64,000 bases of DNA from Maribacter sp. 4G9 (lineage in GTDB: Bacteria > Bacteroidota > Bacteroidia > Flavobacteriales > Flavobacteriaceae), in NCBI RefSeq assembly GCF_002742265.1, contig NZ_MDGL01000194.1, positions 62,001 to 126,000 of the forward strand, read 5' to 3'. The notes below the pieces were generated by a model. That model saw only the letters and a program-made list of their open reading frames with translations. It was not told the DNA's origin and did not search any database. The stretch's first letter is position 1; each line of letters opens with the position of its first letter. Below are positions 56,643 through 64,000 of the stretch, one piece after another. The translations under genes were made by a program, and so were the position numbers.

Positions 56643-58100
56643 TTATTTTCTATTTAAGGCTTTATCCAAAACCGTATGCAAATAGTGACCAAATATTTTT
56701 GGTCTAAATTTTAGAAGCGTTATGAATACTATTATTAAAAACAGAAGGAAAACTATAAACATTGAAACATCTGCAATATTCCATAAGTTAAATATGGATT
56801 TGTAAATCACAATTATTATTGCAACGTATAAACCTAACTTTATGCCGGCCAGAAGGGGTTCAAAAAAATATTCCTTCATTGAACCTTCAAATACATTTTT
56901 TACAAGTATTATCATCATCAAATAATTTATGAAATAGCTTATAACAATACCGACTGCGGCACCATTAATCCCATAGAAATAACCTAATGAACCCGATATT
57001 ATTACTATCAGTGCAGTAAAAATGTACTTACGCGTTACGTTCTTATATATTAAACCCTTGGACCTTATTACTGCATCAGTCATTTTTCCGGAGTTACTAA
57101 ATGTTAGAACAAGAAACATTATTTGTAATGGTAATATGGCTTCATCCCAATTAGTACCCATAAGAATTTGTACAATTTCTGCAGAAAAGAAGATTAAAAA
57201 AACTGTTAACGGAATCATTATTGAATTACTTACACCAATTCCAAACTTATATATTTTAATAAGTTTTTCATTCTCGTCTTGTATTTCCGACATAACCGGG
57301 AACATTACCTTATTGATTATACTCGCTAAAAATTGACTTGGTAGTTCCTTAATCCTGGATGTTCTTTCATAAATTCCTAATATATCTTGAGCAAAGATTT
57401 TACCAAACACAAGATTTAGACCCTTACTTGACAAAAAATTACTAAAAGACAATAACATCATTCCAGATCCAAAACCAAACAACTCCTTCGCTTCGGTATA
57501 GTGAAATTTTAGACTTATTTTAATAGGCGCAAAATAGAACATTGTTATCGTGCTGATTAACGAGCTTAGCAGTGTAGCTACAACAAGGGACCAAACACCA
57601 TAATTTTTCGTTGCCAAATAAACACCAAAACTATAACCAATTAAGTTAGCGCAAATATCTACCAAAGAAGCATTTTTAAAACGAAAGTTCTTCAACAACA
57701 GGTTTACTGAAATGTTATTCAAAGCTAGTAACAATAGGTTAAGGGAAGAAACTTTAATTAGGTCATCCAATCGACTATCGTTATATGTTGCAGCGATATA
57801 CGGAGAAAGGAAATAGAAACAAACATATAGCACAAGTCCAATAAGAATGCTCGTTTGTAGGGCCCCATTAATATGATTATTATTAATTTCCTTACGTTGT
57901 ATCAGGGCAGACCCCATACCTCCTTGTATAAAGATATTACCAATACCGATAGTACCATTTACTATAGCCATTAACCCATAATCTTCTTTCAACAAGAGCC
58001 TGGTCATTATGGCAAAATATACAAGTTGCAGTACGTTTAGGGAAATAACCGATAAAGATTGCCACTTACCTGCATTCTTGATTTTCTTGCTGAGACTCAT
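56643..58100 (-). CDS. wzx: Wzx-like oligosaccharide flippase
   Basis: A 485-residue membrane protein with 12-14 predicted membrane helices, of the polysaccharide_synt / MVF-like type. The stretch KEDYGLMAIVNGTIGIGNIFIQGG is typical of the group. It flips lipid-linked repeat units to the periplasm. It overlaps the sulfotransferase at 58097 by 4 bp. Confidence 0.9.
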   Translation of the reverse strand: MSLSKKIKNAGKWQSLSVISLNVLQLVYFAIMTRLLLKEDYGLMAIVNGTIGIGNIFIQGGMGSALIQRKEINNNHINGALQTSILIGLVLYVCFYFLSPYIAATYNDSRLDDLIKVSSLNLLLLALNNISVNLLLKNFRFKNASLVDICANLIGYSFGVYLATKNYGVWSLVVATLLSSLISTITMFYFAPIKISLKFHYTEAKELFGFGSGMMLLSFSNFLSSKGLNLVFGKIFAQDILGIYERTSRIKELPSQFLASIINKVMFPVMSEIQDENEKLIKIYKFGIGVSNSIMIPLTVFLIFFSAEIVQILMGTNWDEAILPLQIMFLVLTFSNSGKMTDAVIRSKGLIYKNVTRKYIFTALIVIISGSLGYFYGINGAAVGIVISYFINYLMMIILVKNVFEGSMKEYFFEPLLAGIKLGLYVAIIIVIYKSIFNLWNIADVSMFIVFLLFLIIVFITLLKFRPKIFGHYLHTVLDKALNRK

Positions 58101-58954
58101 CCAATTTTATTAAGTATGTAACCAAGAAAATTAAAAAAGGGGTTCTTTTTAGCTACATCATGCCATCCATCATCATACTTTATTTTTCTTTTCTCAAAAC
58201 GATTGGGTGTACCGGCAATGGTGTGATCGTCGTTCAATTCCATATAATCAGGAACGCTAAATGAATTAAAACCAATAAATTCAGACATGTCATTAAATAT
58301 TTCTTGGGGGTTTTTGAAAAAGTCTTCATAATTTAAATTATAAATATCCTTTTTCTTTACACTTCTAAGCAAAAACCAACAATTTATTCTATGAATATAA
58401 TTAGCTAGTAATAATTTTAATAGACTAAGGTTCTCTTTATCGTATTTTCTTCTCCATTTTTGTCTGGATATAGATACGGCACGTAAATCCCTTTTTAAAT
58501 AAATAAATTTAAAATTAAATTGTGAGTTTCTATAAAGTGAAATTCCGTGGTACGCCTCCTTAGAGGAATCGACTAATATGCTACAATGAGTAATGTCAAA
58601 AACTGCATTATAAATATTATTCATAAGAGTAGCAACATGTTTATTTTCCTCTTTTATCAGCTCCTTGTCCGGTCCTTTGGGATAGATGATTTTCGTGTTT
58701 TTAATAACTTCTAAATCCTTTAATTTAAGTCTATTAAAAATTTTTTTCCAAAAATCACAATCGTTCAAGTTTGAACCGCATGAACAATTCCAATCCCAAG
58801 CACTACCTGGGCCTTTTTTGTGCAAATACCCTCCTAAAAGATAGGTTTCTCCAACGGAAATAATTTCTGTAGATTTTGATAGGATATTTTCAATAAGTGT
58901 AGACCCAGAACGCTGATTGGACATTATATAAACAATCGTTTGTCTTCGCTTCAT
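58097..58954 (-). CDS. PAPS-dependent sulfotransferase, CSCG type
   Basis: A 285-residue sulfotransferase. The P-loop is MSNQRSGSTLIENILSKS and the 3'-phosphate region is YLKRDLRAVSISRQKWRR. The cysteine cluster CSCGSNLNDCDFW (C57, C59, C66) matches the one in the protein at 49468, so the two form a subfamily. It overlaps the flippase gene by 4 bp, tying sulfation to repeat-unit assembly. Confidence 0.86.
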   Translation of the reverse strand: MKRRQTIVYIMSNQRSGSTLIENILSKSTEIISVGETYLLGGYLHKKGPGSAWDWNCSCGSNLNDCDFWKKIFNRLKLKDLEVIKNTKIIYPKGPDKELIKEENKHVATLMNNIYNAVFDITHCSILVDSSKEAYHGISLYRNSQFNFKFIYLKRDLRAVSISRQKWRRKYDKENLSLLKLLLANYIHRINCWFLLRSVKKKDIYNLNYEDFFKNPQEIFNDMSEFIGFNSFSVPDYMELNDDHTIAGTPNRFEKRKIKYDDGWHDVAKKNPFFNFLGYILNKIG

Positions 58955-59035
58955 TAAATTCTTCTTCAGATTTTTTTAATTGTTTCTAATTATAACATTC
59001 TTAGGAGAGTCATGATCAAAATGCTAATTTCCACT

Positions 59036-60181
59036 TTAGCCTTTCAAGCATTCGTTTTGACTTTTCATCATCCCTTTTATAAAACTCAATATGGCAGCAG
59101 CCCTCTCTCCTATTTCAAAATTTTTAGAGGCCCTCAAAGCATTATCGCTCATTTCTTTGGCAACCTTTTGATTATTAACTATAGAATCAATTGCAATCCT
59201 TATGGCATCTACATCCAATGGATCAACTAAAATAGAATACGAAGAATCACATTGATCTCTTACCTCAGGTATATCCGAAGATACAACCGGTAATCCGCAT
59301 GCCACAGCCTCAGCAATGGCGTTACAGGAGCCTTCTTTTTGTGTCGGGAGCACGAATAAATCTGCAGCCGAAAGAATCTCAGGTATTTTATAGGACGGCA
59401 AACTACCTTTAAATACTACTGATTTACCTTCCGGATTTTGAGGTCCACTCCCGATGAAAAGAATGCCAACATTATCCAATTCATTAACCGCGTCCAAAAC
59501 ACGTAAAGGACCTTTATGGTGCATAAATCTACCCACAAAGGCTATTAACTTAACATCCATAGGAAGTTCGTACTTTACTCTCATTTCTTTTTTATCCCGA
59601 CTATAAAACTTATTAAGGTCAACAGCATTGGGTTTCATTAAAATCCGCTCCGGAGTAACTCCATACCCGATTAACTGATCCTTCAATTTGTTGGAGACGG
59701 CGACAAAACCATTTATTCTTTTAACACTTCGATTAAAGTAACTTTTTGGATATCGTTTTGTAAAACTTGTTAAATCGCTTTCGCCTATAGCCGTAAATAC
59801 CGGTTTTGCATAATTGTTAAGTGCATTTACTGCCACAATACCATTCATTAGAAAATGTGCATATACAAAATCAAATTCTATATTATTATTTTTAACAGTC
59901 TTTTGAATAGCTCTAATTTGGGCTAATTCTGCAATTCTATAGGTATTGAACGAACCTAATTGTATACTGGAAAGCGAAAAGACCTTTGGTCGATAGACCG
60001 TACATAACTCTTCCCCATAAGACTTTACTTTTTTGACTTTAACAGACATAATATTGTCCGGAGAAATAACGGTAACCTTATGCCCTAGTTTACAAAATTG
60101 CTGTATCAAATTATAGACAAACACCCCTCTCGTAGGATGTTTTAAAGATGGATAATTATTAGATACGACTAATATTTTCAT
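59036..60181 (-). CDS. GT4 glycosyltransferase
   Basis: A 381-residue GT-B enzyme. It starts MKILVVSNNYPSLKHPTRGVF and has the donor-site region KEGSCNAIAEAVACGLPVVSSD with the conserved glutamates, preceded by AFVGRFMHHKGPLRVLDA. It is one of three GT4 enzymes in the locus. It follows the polymerase gene by 5 bp. Confidence 0.9.
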   Translation of the reverse strand: MKILVVSNNYPSLKHPTRGVFVYNLIQQFCKLGHKVTVISPDNIMSVKVKKVKSYGEELCTVYRPKVFSLSSIQLGSFNTYRIAELAQIRAIQKTVKNNNIEFDFVYAHFLMNGIVAVNALNNYAKPVFTAIGESDLTSFTKRYPKSYFNRSVKRINGFVAVSNKLKDQLIGYGVTPERILMKPNAVDLNKFYSRDKKEMRVKYELPMDVKLIAFVGRFMHHKGPLRVLDAVNELDNVGILFIGSGPQNPEGKSVVFKGSLPSYKIPEILSAADLFVLPTQKEGSCNAIAEAVACGLPVVSSDIPEVRDQCDSSYSILVDPLDVDAIRIAIDSIVNNQKVAKEMSDNALRASKNFEIGERAAAILSFIKGMMKSQNECLKG

Positions 60182-60186
60182 TGAGA

Positions 60187-61374
60187 CTATATCTTTTTGG
60201 ATTTTACTTTATTCTCATCAAGAATATGAATAGTGGACCCAATTAAGACTGCAAAAAAGAACCAGAATGTTGTTTTGCCAATACTACCACCTTGTTTGGA
60301 CATATTAAAAACTACGATTACAAACAATACAAGATTTAGAGAGTCACCATACTTTTTAAAATGAAGAAATAACAATTTGCCCAAACGGGCTAAAAAAGTA
60401 ACAAACAAAATTATTCCAGGAAGACCACATGCAATATATACATAGAGAAAAATGTTATGGGGGTTCATAAATGAACCTGAATAGGCGAACATTCTGGGTT
60501 TAACTCCTTCAAAACCGGCACCCATAATAATATTATCCCGAATAATATTATAGGCAGCTTCCCAAAGAACATTTCTACCAATATCACCAGATTCTACCGT
60601 ATCAGCAAATCTTTCCGCTATAACCGGATTTGTTTCCAATAAATAAGTTATTAGTACAACAGAACCCAATACTCCAAAGATAATAACGGCCAGCTTATTA
60701 AGAGCTCCCGTCCTCCTAAAATAGAGCAACACACCAAGCCCTAAAAACATGGAAACGAAAGCTCCTCTGGAGCCAGACACTGCAATTAGACTAATAAAAG
60801 GAATACACATTAGTATTATTATAATCGATCTTTTAATTGAAAAATTGTTTATAAGTTTTGAAATGGTAATCAAAAAAGCAATGGAAGCCTTTGCTCCCAT
60901 AACATTAGGATTTTCCTCAAAAATTAGCAATCTACCATTTTCGTATGTAACACCCTTGCCAAGTGATACCAGCAAAAAAACCAACAGCATACTGGTAATA
61001 TAACTATTTAAAACAATGGTTAAAGTTTTTGGTTTTATATGAAGGTGAGCTGCAATAAATAGCATTAATACTATTAAGAGAAGTGCTCTATAATTATAGG
61101 CAAATTTTAATTCCTCGACATATTCAGAGTTAAAAACGGAAAAAAAGAAGCCTACAAAAATTAGGAGAAATAGAGGAATTGCAAATCTTTTAAAGATTGA
61201 AAAACTAAAATTCCTTCCCACTAGCGGCACCCAACTTCCTAAGTATAGCACCGTCGACAAATAGGTTACCGAATATGAGCCCGTAAAACTGAAGGGGTCC
61301 CAATTTTCAAAAGTAACTGAGAAAACCAACAAATATAAACAATAATCGTTTATAATATTAAAAAGTTTTATCAT
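60187..61374 (-). CDS. O-antigen ligase / Wzy-type polymerase
   Basis: A 395-residue membrane protein with about ten helices and a large periplasmic loop near residues 250-310. It has the Wzy_C pattern: VSGSRGAFVSMF in the middle and the GAGFEGVKPRMFAYSGSFMNP region with PHNIFLYVYIACGLPG. With the flippase, it points to Wzx/Wzy-dependent assembly. Polymerase and ligase cannot be told apart by sequence, but no other candidate polymerase is seen. Confidence 0.85.
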   Translation of the reverse strand: MIKLFNIINDYCLYLLVFSVTFENWDPFSFTGSYSVTYLSTVLYLGSWVPLVGRNFSFSIFKRFAIPLFLLIFVGFFFSVFNSEYVEELKFAYNYRALLLIVLMLFIAAHLHIKPKTLTIVLNSYITSMLLVFLLVSLGKGVTYENGRLLIFEENPNVMGAKASIAFLITISKLINNFSIKRSIIIILMCIPFISLIAVSGSRGAFVSMFLGLGVLLYFRRTGALNKLAVIIFGVLGSVVLITYLLETNPVIAERFADTVESGDIGRNVLWEAAYNIIRDNIIMGAGFEGVKPRMFAYSGSFMNPHNIFLYVYIACGLPGIILFVTFLARLGKLLFLHFKKYGDSLNLVLFVIVVFNMSKQGGSIGKTTFWFFFAVLIGSTIHILDENKVKSKKI

Positions 61375-61893
61375 TAATTACATTAAGATAATTAAAATGT
61401 TTGGCAAAATAAGTTAAAAAAAAAAGAGCTACCCAACATATTGGACAAAATACATTTATTGATCGAATAATTAATAATTGATAGGCATTAATAAAGCTAT
61501 ATCTACTCGTGTAACCAAGCTATTATTTCTTTATTTAAGTATGTCTATTTCATTAAAATTTTAACGCATTCCTTAAAATATTGTCAAATGGAAATATTCT
61601 TCCTCAGTAATTTCCAATTTTACCATGAAACCAGTCTAACAAAAAACGCTAAGCTTTCACTCTAGATTTTTAAACTTTTTACAAAAAGTAATCAATACTT
61701 AATTCGTTAGCAGTTAAAGCGTGAATTATAAACTCAATTAGGGTTATTGATATACTACTTATCATATTCTTTTCACTAGTGCCATTTATATAAAATAGAT
61801 TTTAAAACTTTTCGTTTGTGTATTATTGTAACTACATTTAATAAATACTTTTTTAAACCTATTAACAAATAGTACTTGAAGTTTGAAAACCAT
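61375..61893. other. AT-rich divergent intergenic region
   Basis: This 519 bp gap lies between the leftward polymerase operon and the rightward GT4 gene. Only weak -7-like fragments are seen (such as TTCGTTTG near 61810). No gene or repeat is supported. Confidence 0.4.
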
Positions 61894-63093
61894 ATGAACA
61901 TATTATACCTTCACCAATACTTTAACACCCCAGATAAACCAGGAGGAACCCGATCTTACTGGAACATTTTAAAACTTATTGAATATGGCCATAAGGTAAC
62001 CGTTATATGTATTGGGAATGAAAATAAAAAGCGATTTGAGCGAAAAACCATTGATGGTATAAATATTGTTTCGGTTAGGGTCAGCTATTCCCAATCTATG
62101 GGTATCATGGCAAGATTAAAGTCATTTCTTCATTTTATGCTCGTTTCCACCTACCTTGCCCTAAAGGAAAAAAACATTGATTTTGTCATAGCCACTTCTA
62201 CTCCTTTAACTATTGGCTTTCCTGCCTTGGTACTGAAAAAGATAAAACGCATCTCCTATCTGTTTGAGGTAAGGGACCTTTGGCCGGAAGTGCCCATTCA
62301 AATGGGAGGTTTGAACAATAAATTTGCTATAAAACTGGCAAGGTGGTTTGAAAGAAGTATTTATAAAAACGCATCCCATATTGTGGCCTTATCTCCTGGA
62401 ATGGAAGAAGGTGTTATCGCTGCGGGAACACCACCAGAAAAAGTGAACATGATTCCGAACATGGCCAAAATTGATAAATTTTGGGCACGGGATCCCAATT
62501 TAGACTTAATGGATGAGCTAAACATTGCAAGGGATTCCTTTAAGGTAATCTACTTCGGGGCTATGGGTAAGGCGAACGCCATAGAATATATATTGGAAAC
62601 CGCTGCACTTCTTCAAAAAAATGAGGAAATTGAGTTTTTATTTATAGGAAGTGGTCCCGGGGAAGCCCTGATAGAAAACTATTTAACTACCAGTAAAGCC
62701 AAAAATGTACGCTATCTAGGGTTCTTTAACACGGATAAAACATCTGAAATTGTAAACTTTTGTGACATTTCCTTAGTAACCTTTAGTAGCATACCCATAT
62801 TAAAGACCAACTCCCCCAACAAATTATTCGATTCCCTGTCTGCGGCCAAACCAATCATCGTCAACTCAAATGGTTGGACCAAGGATTTAGTTGAAAAGAA
62901 TGCTTGCGGAATTTATGTGGATCCCGAAACCCCAGAAGACTTTGTGAAAAAATTACTTGCTTTGAAAGAAGATAAAGAGTCCTTGCAAATGATGGGTATA
63001 AACGCTAGAAAGTTGGCGGAAACCGTGTACGATAAATCCATTTTATGCGAGCAATTTGTCCATACCGTAAATCAAACCATCGCAAAATTATAA
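61894..63093 (+). CDS. GT4 glycosyltransferase (WcaI/WbuB-like)
   Basis: A 399-residue GT4 enzyme starting MNILYLHQYFNTPDKPGGTR at the ATG at 61894; a TTG 18 bp upstream is not needed. LFEVRDLWPEVPIQMGG, HIVALSPGMEEGV and the C-terminal TNSPNKLFDSLSAAKPIIVNS place it with WbuB/WcaI-type fucosyl- or N-acetyl-sugar transferases. The initiating transferase follows after 26 bp. Confidence 0.92.
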   Translation: MNILYLHQYFNTPDKPGGTRSYWNILKLIEYGHKVTVICIGNENKKRFERKTIDGINIVSVRVSYSQSMGIMARLKSFLHFMLVSTYLALKEKNIDFVIATSTPLTIGFPALVLKKIKRISYLFEVRDLWPEVPIQMGGLNNKFAIKLARWFERSIYKNASHIVALSPGMEEGVIAAGTPPEKVNMIPNMAKIDKFWARDPNLDLMDELNIARDSFKVIYFGAMGKANAIEYILETAALLQKNEEIEFLFIGSGPGEALIENYLTTSKAKNVRYLGFFNTDKTSEIVNFCDISLVTFSSIPILKTNSPNKLFDSLSAAKPIIVNSNGWTKDLVEKNACGIYVDPETPEDFVKKLLALKEDKESLQMMGINARKLAETVYDKSILCEQFVHTVNQTIAKL

Positions 63094-63119
63094 TTTAAGT
63101 TTTTTAATCTGTCCTCCCC

Positions 63120-63737
63120 ATGTATATTTACCTTAAGCGTTTTTTTGATATTGTGTTATCCTTACTTGGGTTAGTCATCCTATCTCCCATTTTGCTGGTT
63201 GTTGCTCTTTTTTTATTCCTGGATTTTAAGGGTACACCGTTCTTTACCCAGCAACGTCCCGGGAGGGATGAACATATTTTTCATGTCTTAAAGTTTAAGA
63301 CCATGAACAACAAAAAGGATGCATCTGGAAATTTATTGCCCGATACCGAACGACTAACGCCTTTGGGCATATTTATACGAAAAACCTCTATCGATGAGTT
63401 GCCCCAATTGATTAATGTATTAAAGGGAGATATGAGCCTCATTGGACCACGACCCTTATTGGTGAAGTATTTACCGTATTACAGGGAAGAAGAGCGGATT
63501 CGTTTTACCGTAAGACCTGGGATTACCGGTCTTGCCCAAATTTCTGGACGAAACTATATGACCTGGGACGAAAAGTTTAAAAAGGATATCCAATATGTCC
63601 AAAATATGAGCTTTTCCCAAGACCTTTTTATTTTCTACAAAACCATTTTTAAAATTTTTAAAACCTCCGATGTTGAGTTGGACCAAAGTTCCTACATGTC
63701 CGACTTGGATATTGAAAGAAAACAAATGATGGGTTGA
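63120..63737 (+). CDS. Initiating sugar-phosphate transferase (PglC/WcaJ C-terminal type)
   Basis: A 205-residue monotopic phosphoglycosyl transferase. The membrane helix is about 8-32 (FDIVLSLLGLVILSP), followed by TQQRPGRDEHIFHVLKFKTM, TSIDELPQLINVLKGDMSL and GPRPLLVKYLPYY. The short form, without the four-helix part of WcaJ, resembles PglC, which uses UDP-diNAc-bacillosamine; the PglF- and PglE-like enzymes upstream agree with that. It moves the first sugar phosphate to undecaprenyl phosphate. Confidence 0.93.
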   Translation: MYIYLKRFFDIVLSLLGLVILSPILLVVALFLFLDFKGTPFFTQQRPGRDEHIFHVLKFKTMNNKKDASGNLLPDTERLTPLGIFIRKTSIDELPQLINVLKGDMSLIGPRPLLVKYLPYYREEERIRFTVRPGITGLAQISGRNYMTWDEKFKKDIQYVQNMSFSQDLFIFYKTIFKIFKTSDVELDQSSYMSDLDIERKQMMG

Positions 63738-63763
63738 AATTGTACTAAGAAATTGTATTTTTG
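63734..63763 (+). promoter_or_regulatory. Predicted promoter of the ATP-grasp gene
   Basis: TTG (63734-63736), 19 bp, then TATTTTTG (63756-63763) is a good match to the flavobacterial pattern. The TTG overlaps the stop codon of the sugar transferase. The next ATG is at 63889. Confidence 0.52.
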
Positions 63764-63888
63764 AACTTGCTTTAACAAGTCGCCCAAAAAATTAAATTTC
63801 AATCTACCTATGCCTCATACCTTAATTCCTGAGCGTACAATTCCCTTTTATGTTTTATCTTTAAGTTCAACCCCTACTATCCAGTAAT

Positions 63889-64000
63889 ATGAACAATGTA
63901 TTAATTACCTCCGTAGGACGCAGGGTATCCTTGGTAAAGTTTTTTAAAGAAGAACTAAAGCAAATATTTCCGGAAAGCAAGGTATACGGTTCAGATATGA
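63889..64000 (+). CDS. ATP-grasp family protein, N-terminal fragment (cut by window edge)
   Basis: The first 37 codons, beginning MNNVLITSVGRRVSLVKFF, then KVYGSDM. This opening is that of carbamoyl-phosphate-synthase-like ATP-grasp proteins often found in polysaccharide loci. The rest lies outside the window, so the substrate cannot be inferred. Confidence 0.6.
   Translation, partial: MNNVLITSVGRRVSLVKFFKEELKQIFPESKVYGSDM

Noticed and set aside
37111-63737. CRISPR array or integrated mobile element in the polysaccharide locus
   Set aside because: No spaced repeats, integrase, transposase or terminal inverted repeats were seen.

Overview
The window reads as chromosomal DNA of a marine member of the Flavobacteriaceae (Bacteroidota). 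The support is: a dispersed menaquinone gene set in the flavobacterial style, DUF2853 and CvfB next to menD, Bacteroidota-type -7 boxes (TAnnTTTG) in front of several genes, a LytTR regulator paired with a TPR-containing HisKA_2 kinase, and a large capsule/exopolysaccharide locus carrying its own sulfate-activation genes. The genus cannot be fixed from the sequence alone. I recognise no tRNA, rRNA, CRISPR array, transposase or prophage gene.

Region 1 (1-14.7 kb) is mostly menaquinone biosynthesis: start of menE (cut by the window edge), a CPBP protease, menC, menA, menD, menF and a MenI-like thioesterase, interleaved with an SDR, a two-component system, a SPOR-like membrane protein, CvfB and DUF2853. 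menB and menH are not in the window. An esterase, a GNAT acetyltransferase and a secreted hypothetical protein follow.

Region 2 (14.8-30.5 kb) is housekeeping: dnaK (with a curious duplication and REP-like sequence at its 3' end), L-serine dehydratase, a cNMP/CBS/DUF294 protein with a DnaQ-like exonuclease, purC, phoH, a SAM hydrolase, dnaN, DUF4870, mnmE, and a likely redox-repair group (selO, a small conserved protein, msrA).

Region 3 (31-64 kb) is a surface polysaccharide locus of the Wzx/Wzy type. It has the CpsB phosphatase, Wzc kinase and Wza export lipoprotein; nucleotide-sugar enzymes (PglF-like dehydratase, DegT aminotransferase, UDP-glucose dehydrogenase, UDP-glucuronate epimerase, a second TviB-like dehydrogenase); an acyl-CoA-dehydrogenase-like flavoprotein with a FemAB-like transferase; a flippase, a polymerase, three GT4 glycosyltransferases and the initiating sugar-phosphate transferase; and a partial ATP-grasp gene at the right edge. 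Embedded in it are cysQ, a double DUF2061 protein, cysC, cysD and cysN, followed by four PAPS-type sulfotransferases, a secreted polysaccharide-lyase-like lipoprotein and a beta-propeller protein. No sulfate-reduction gene (cysH, cysI, cysJ) is present. The simplest reading is that the activated sulfate is used to sulfate a uronic-acid-rich capsule or exopolysaccharide. By eye, the DNA from about 43.8 to 61.9 kb is clearly richer in A+T, with longer intergenic gaps, than the flanking core genes, which fits an exchangeable polysaccharide module.
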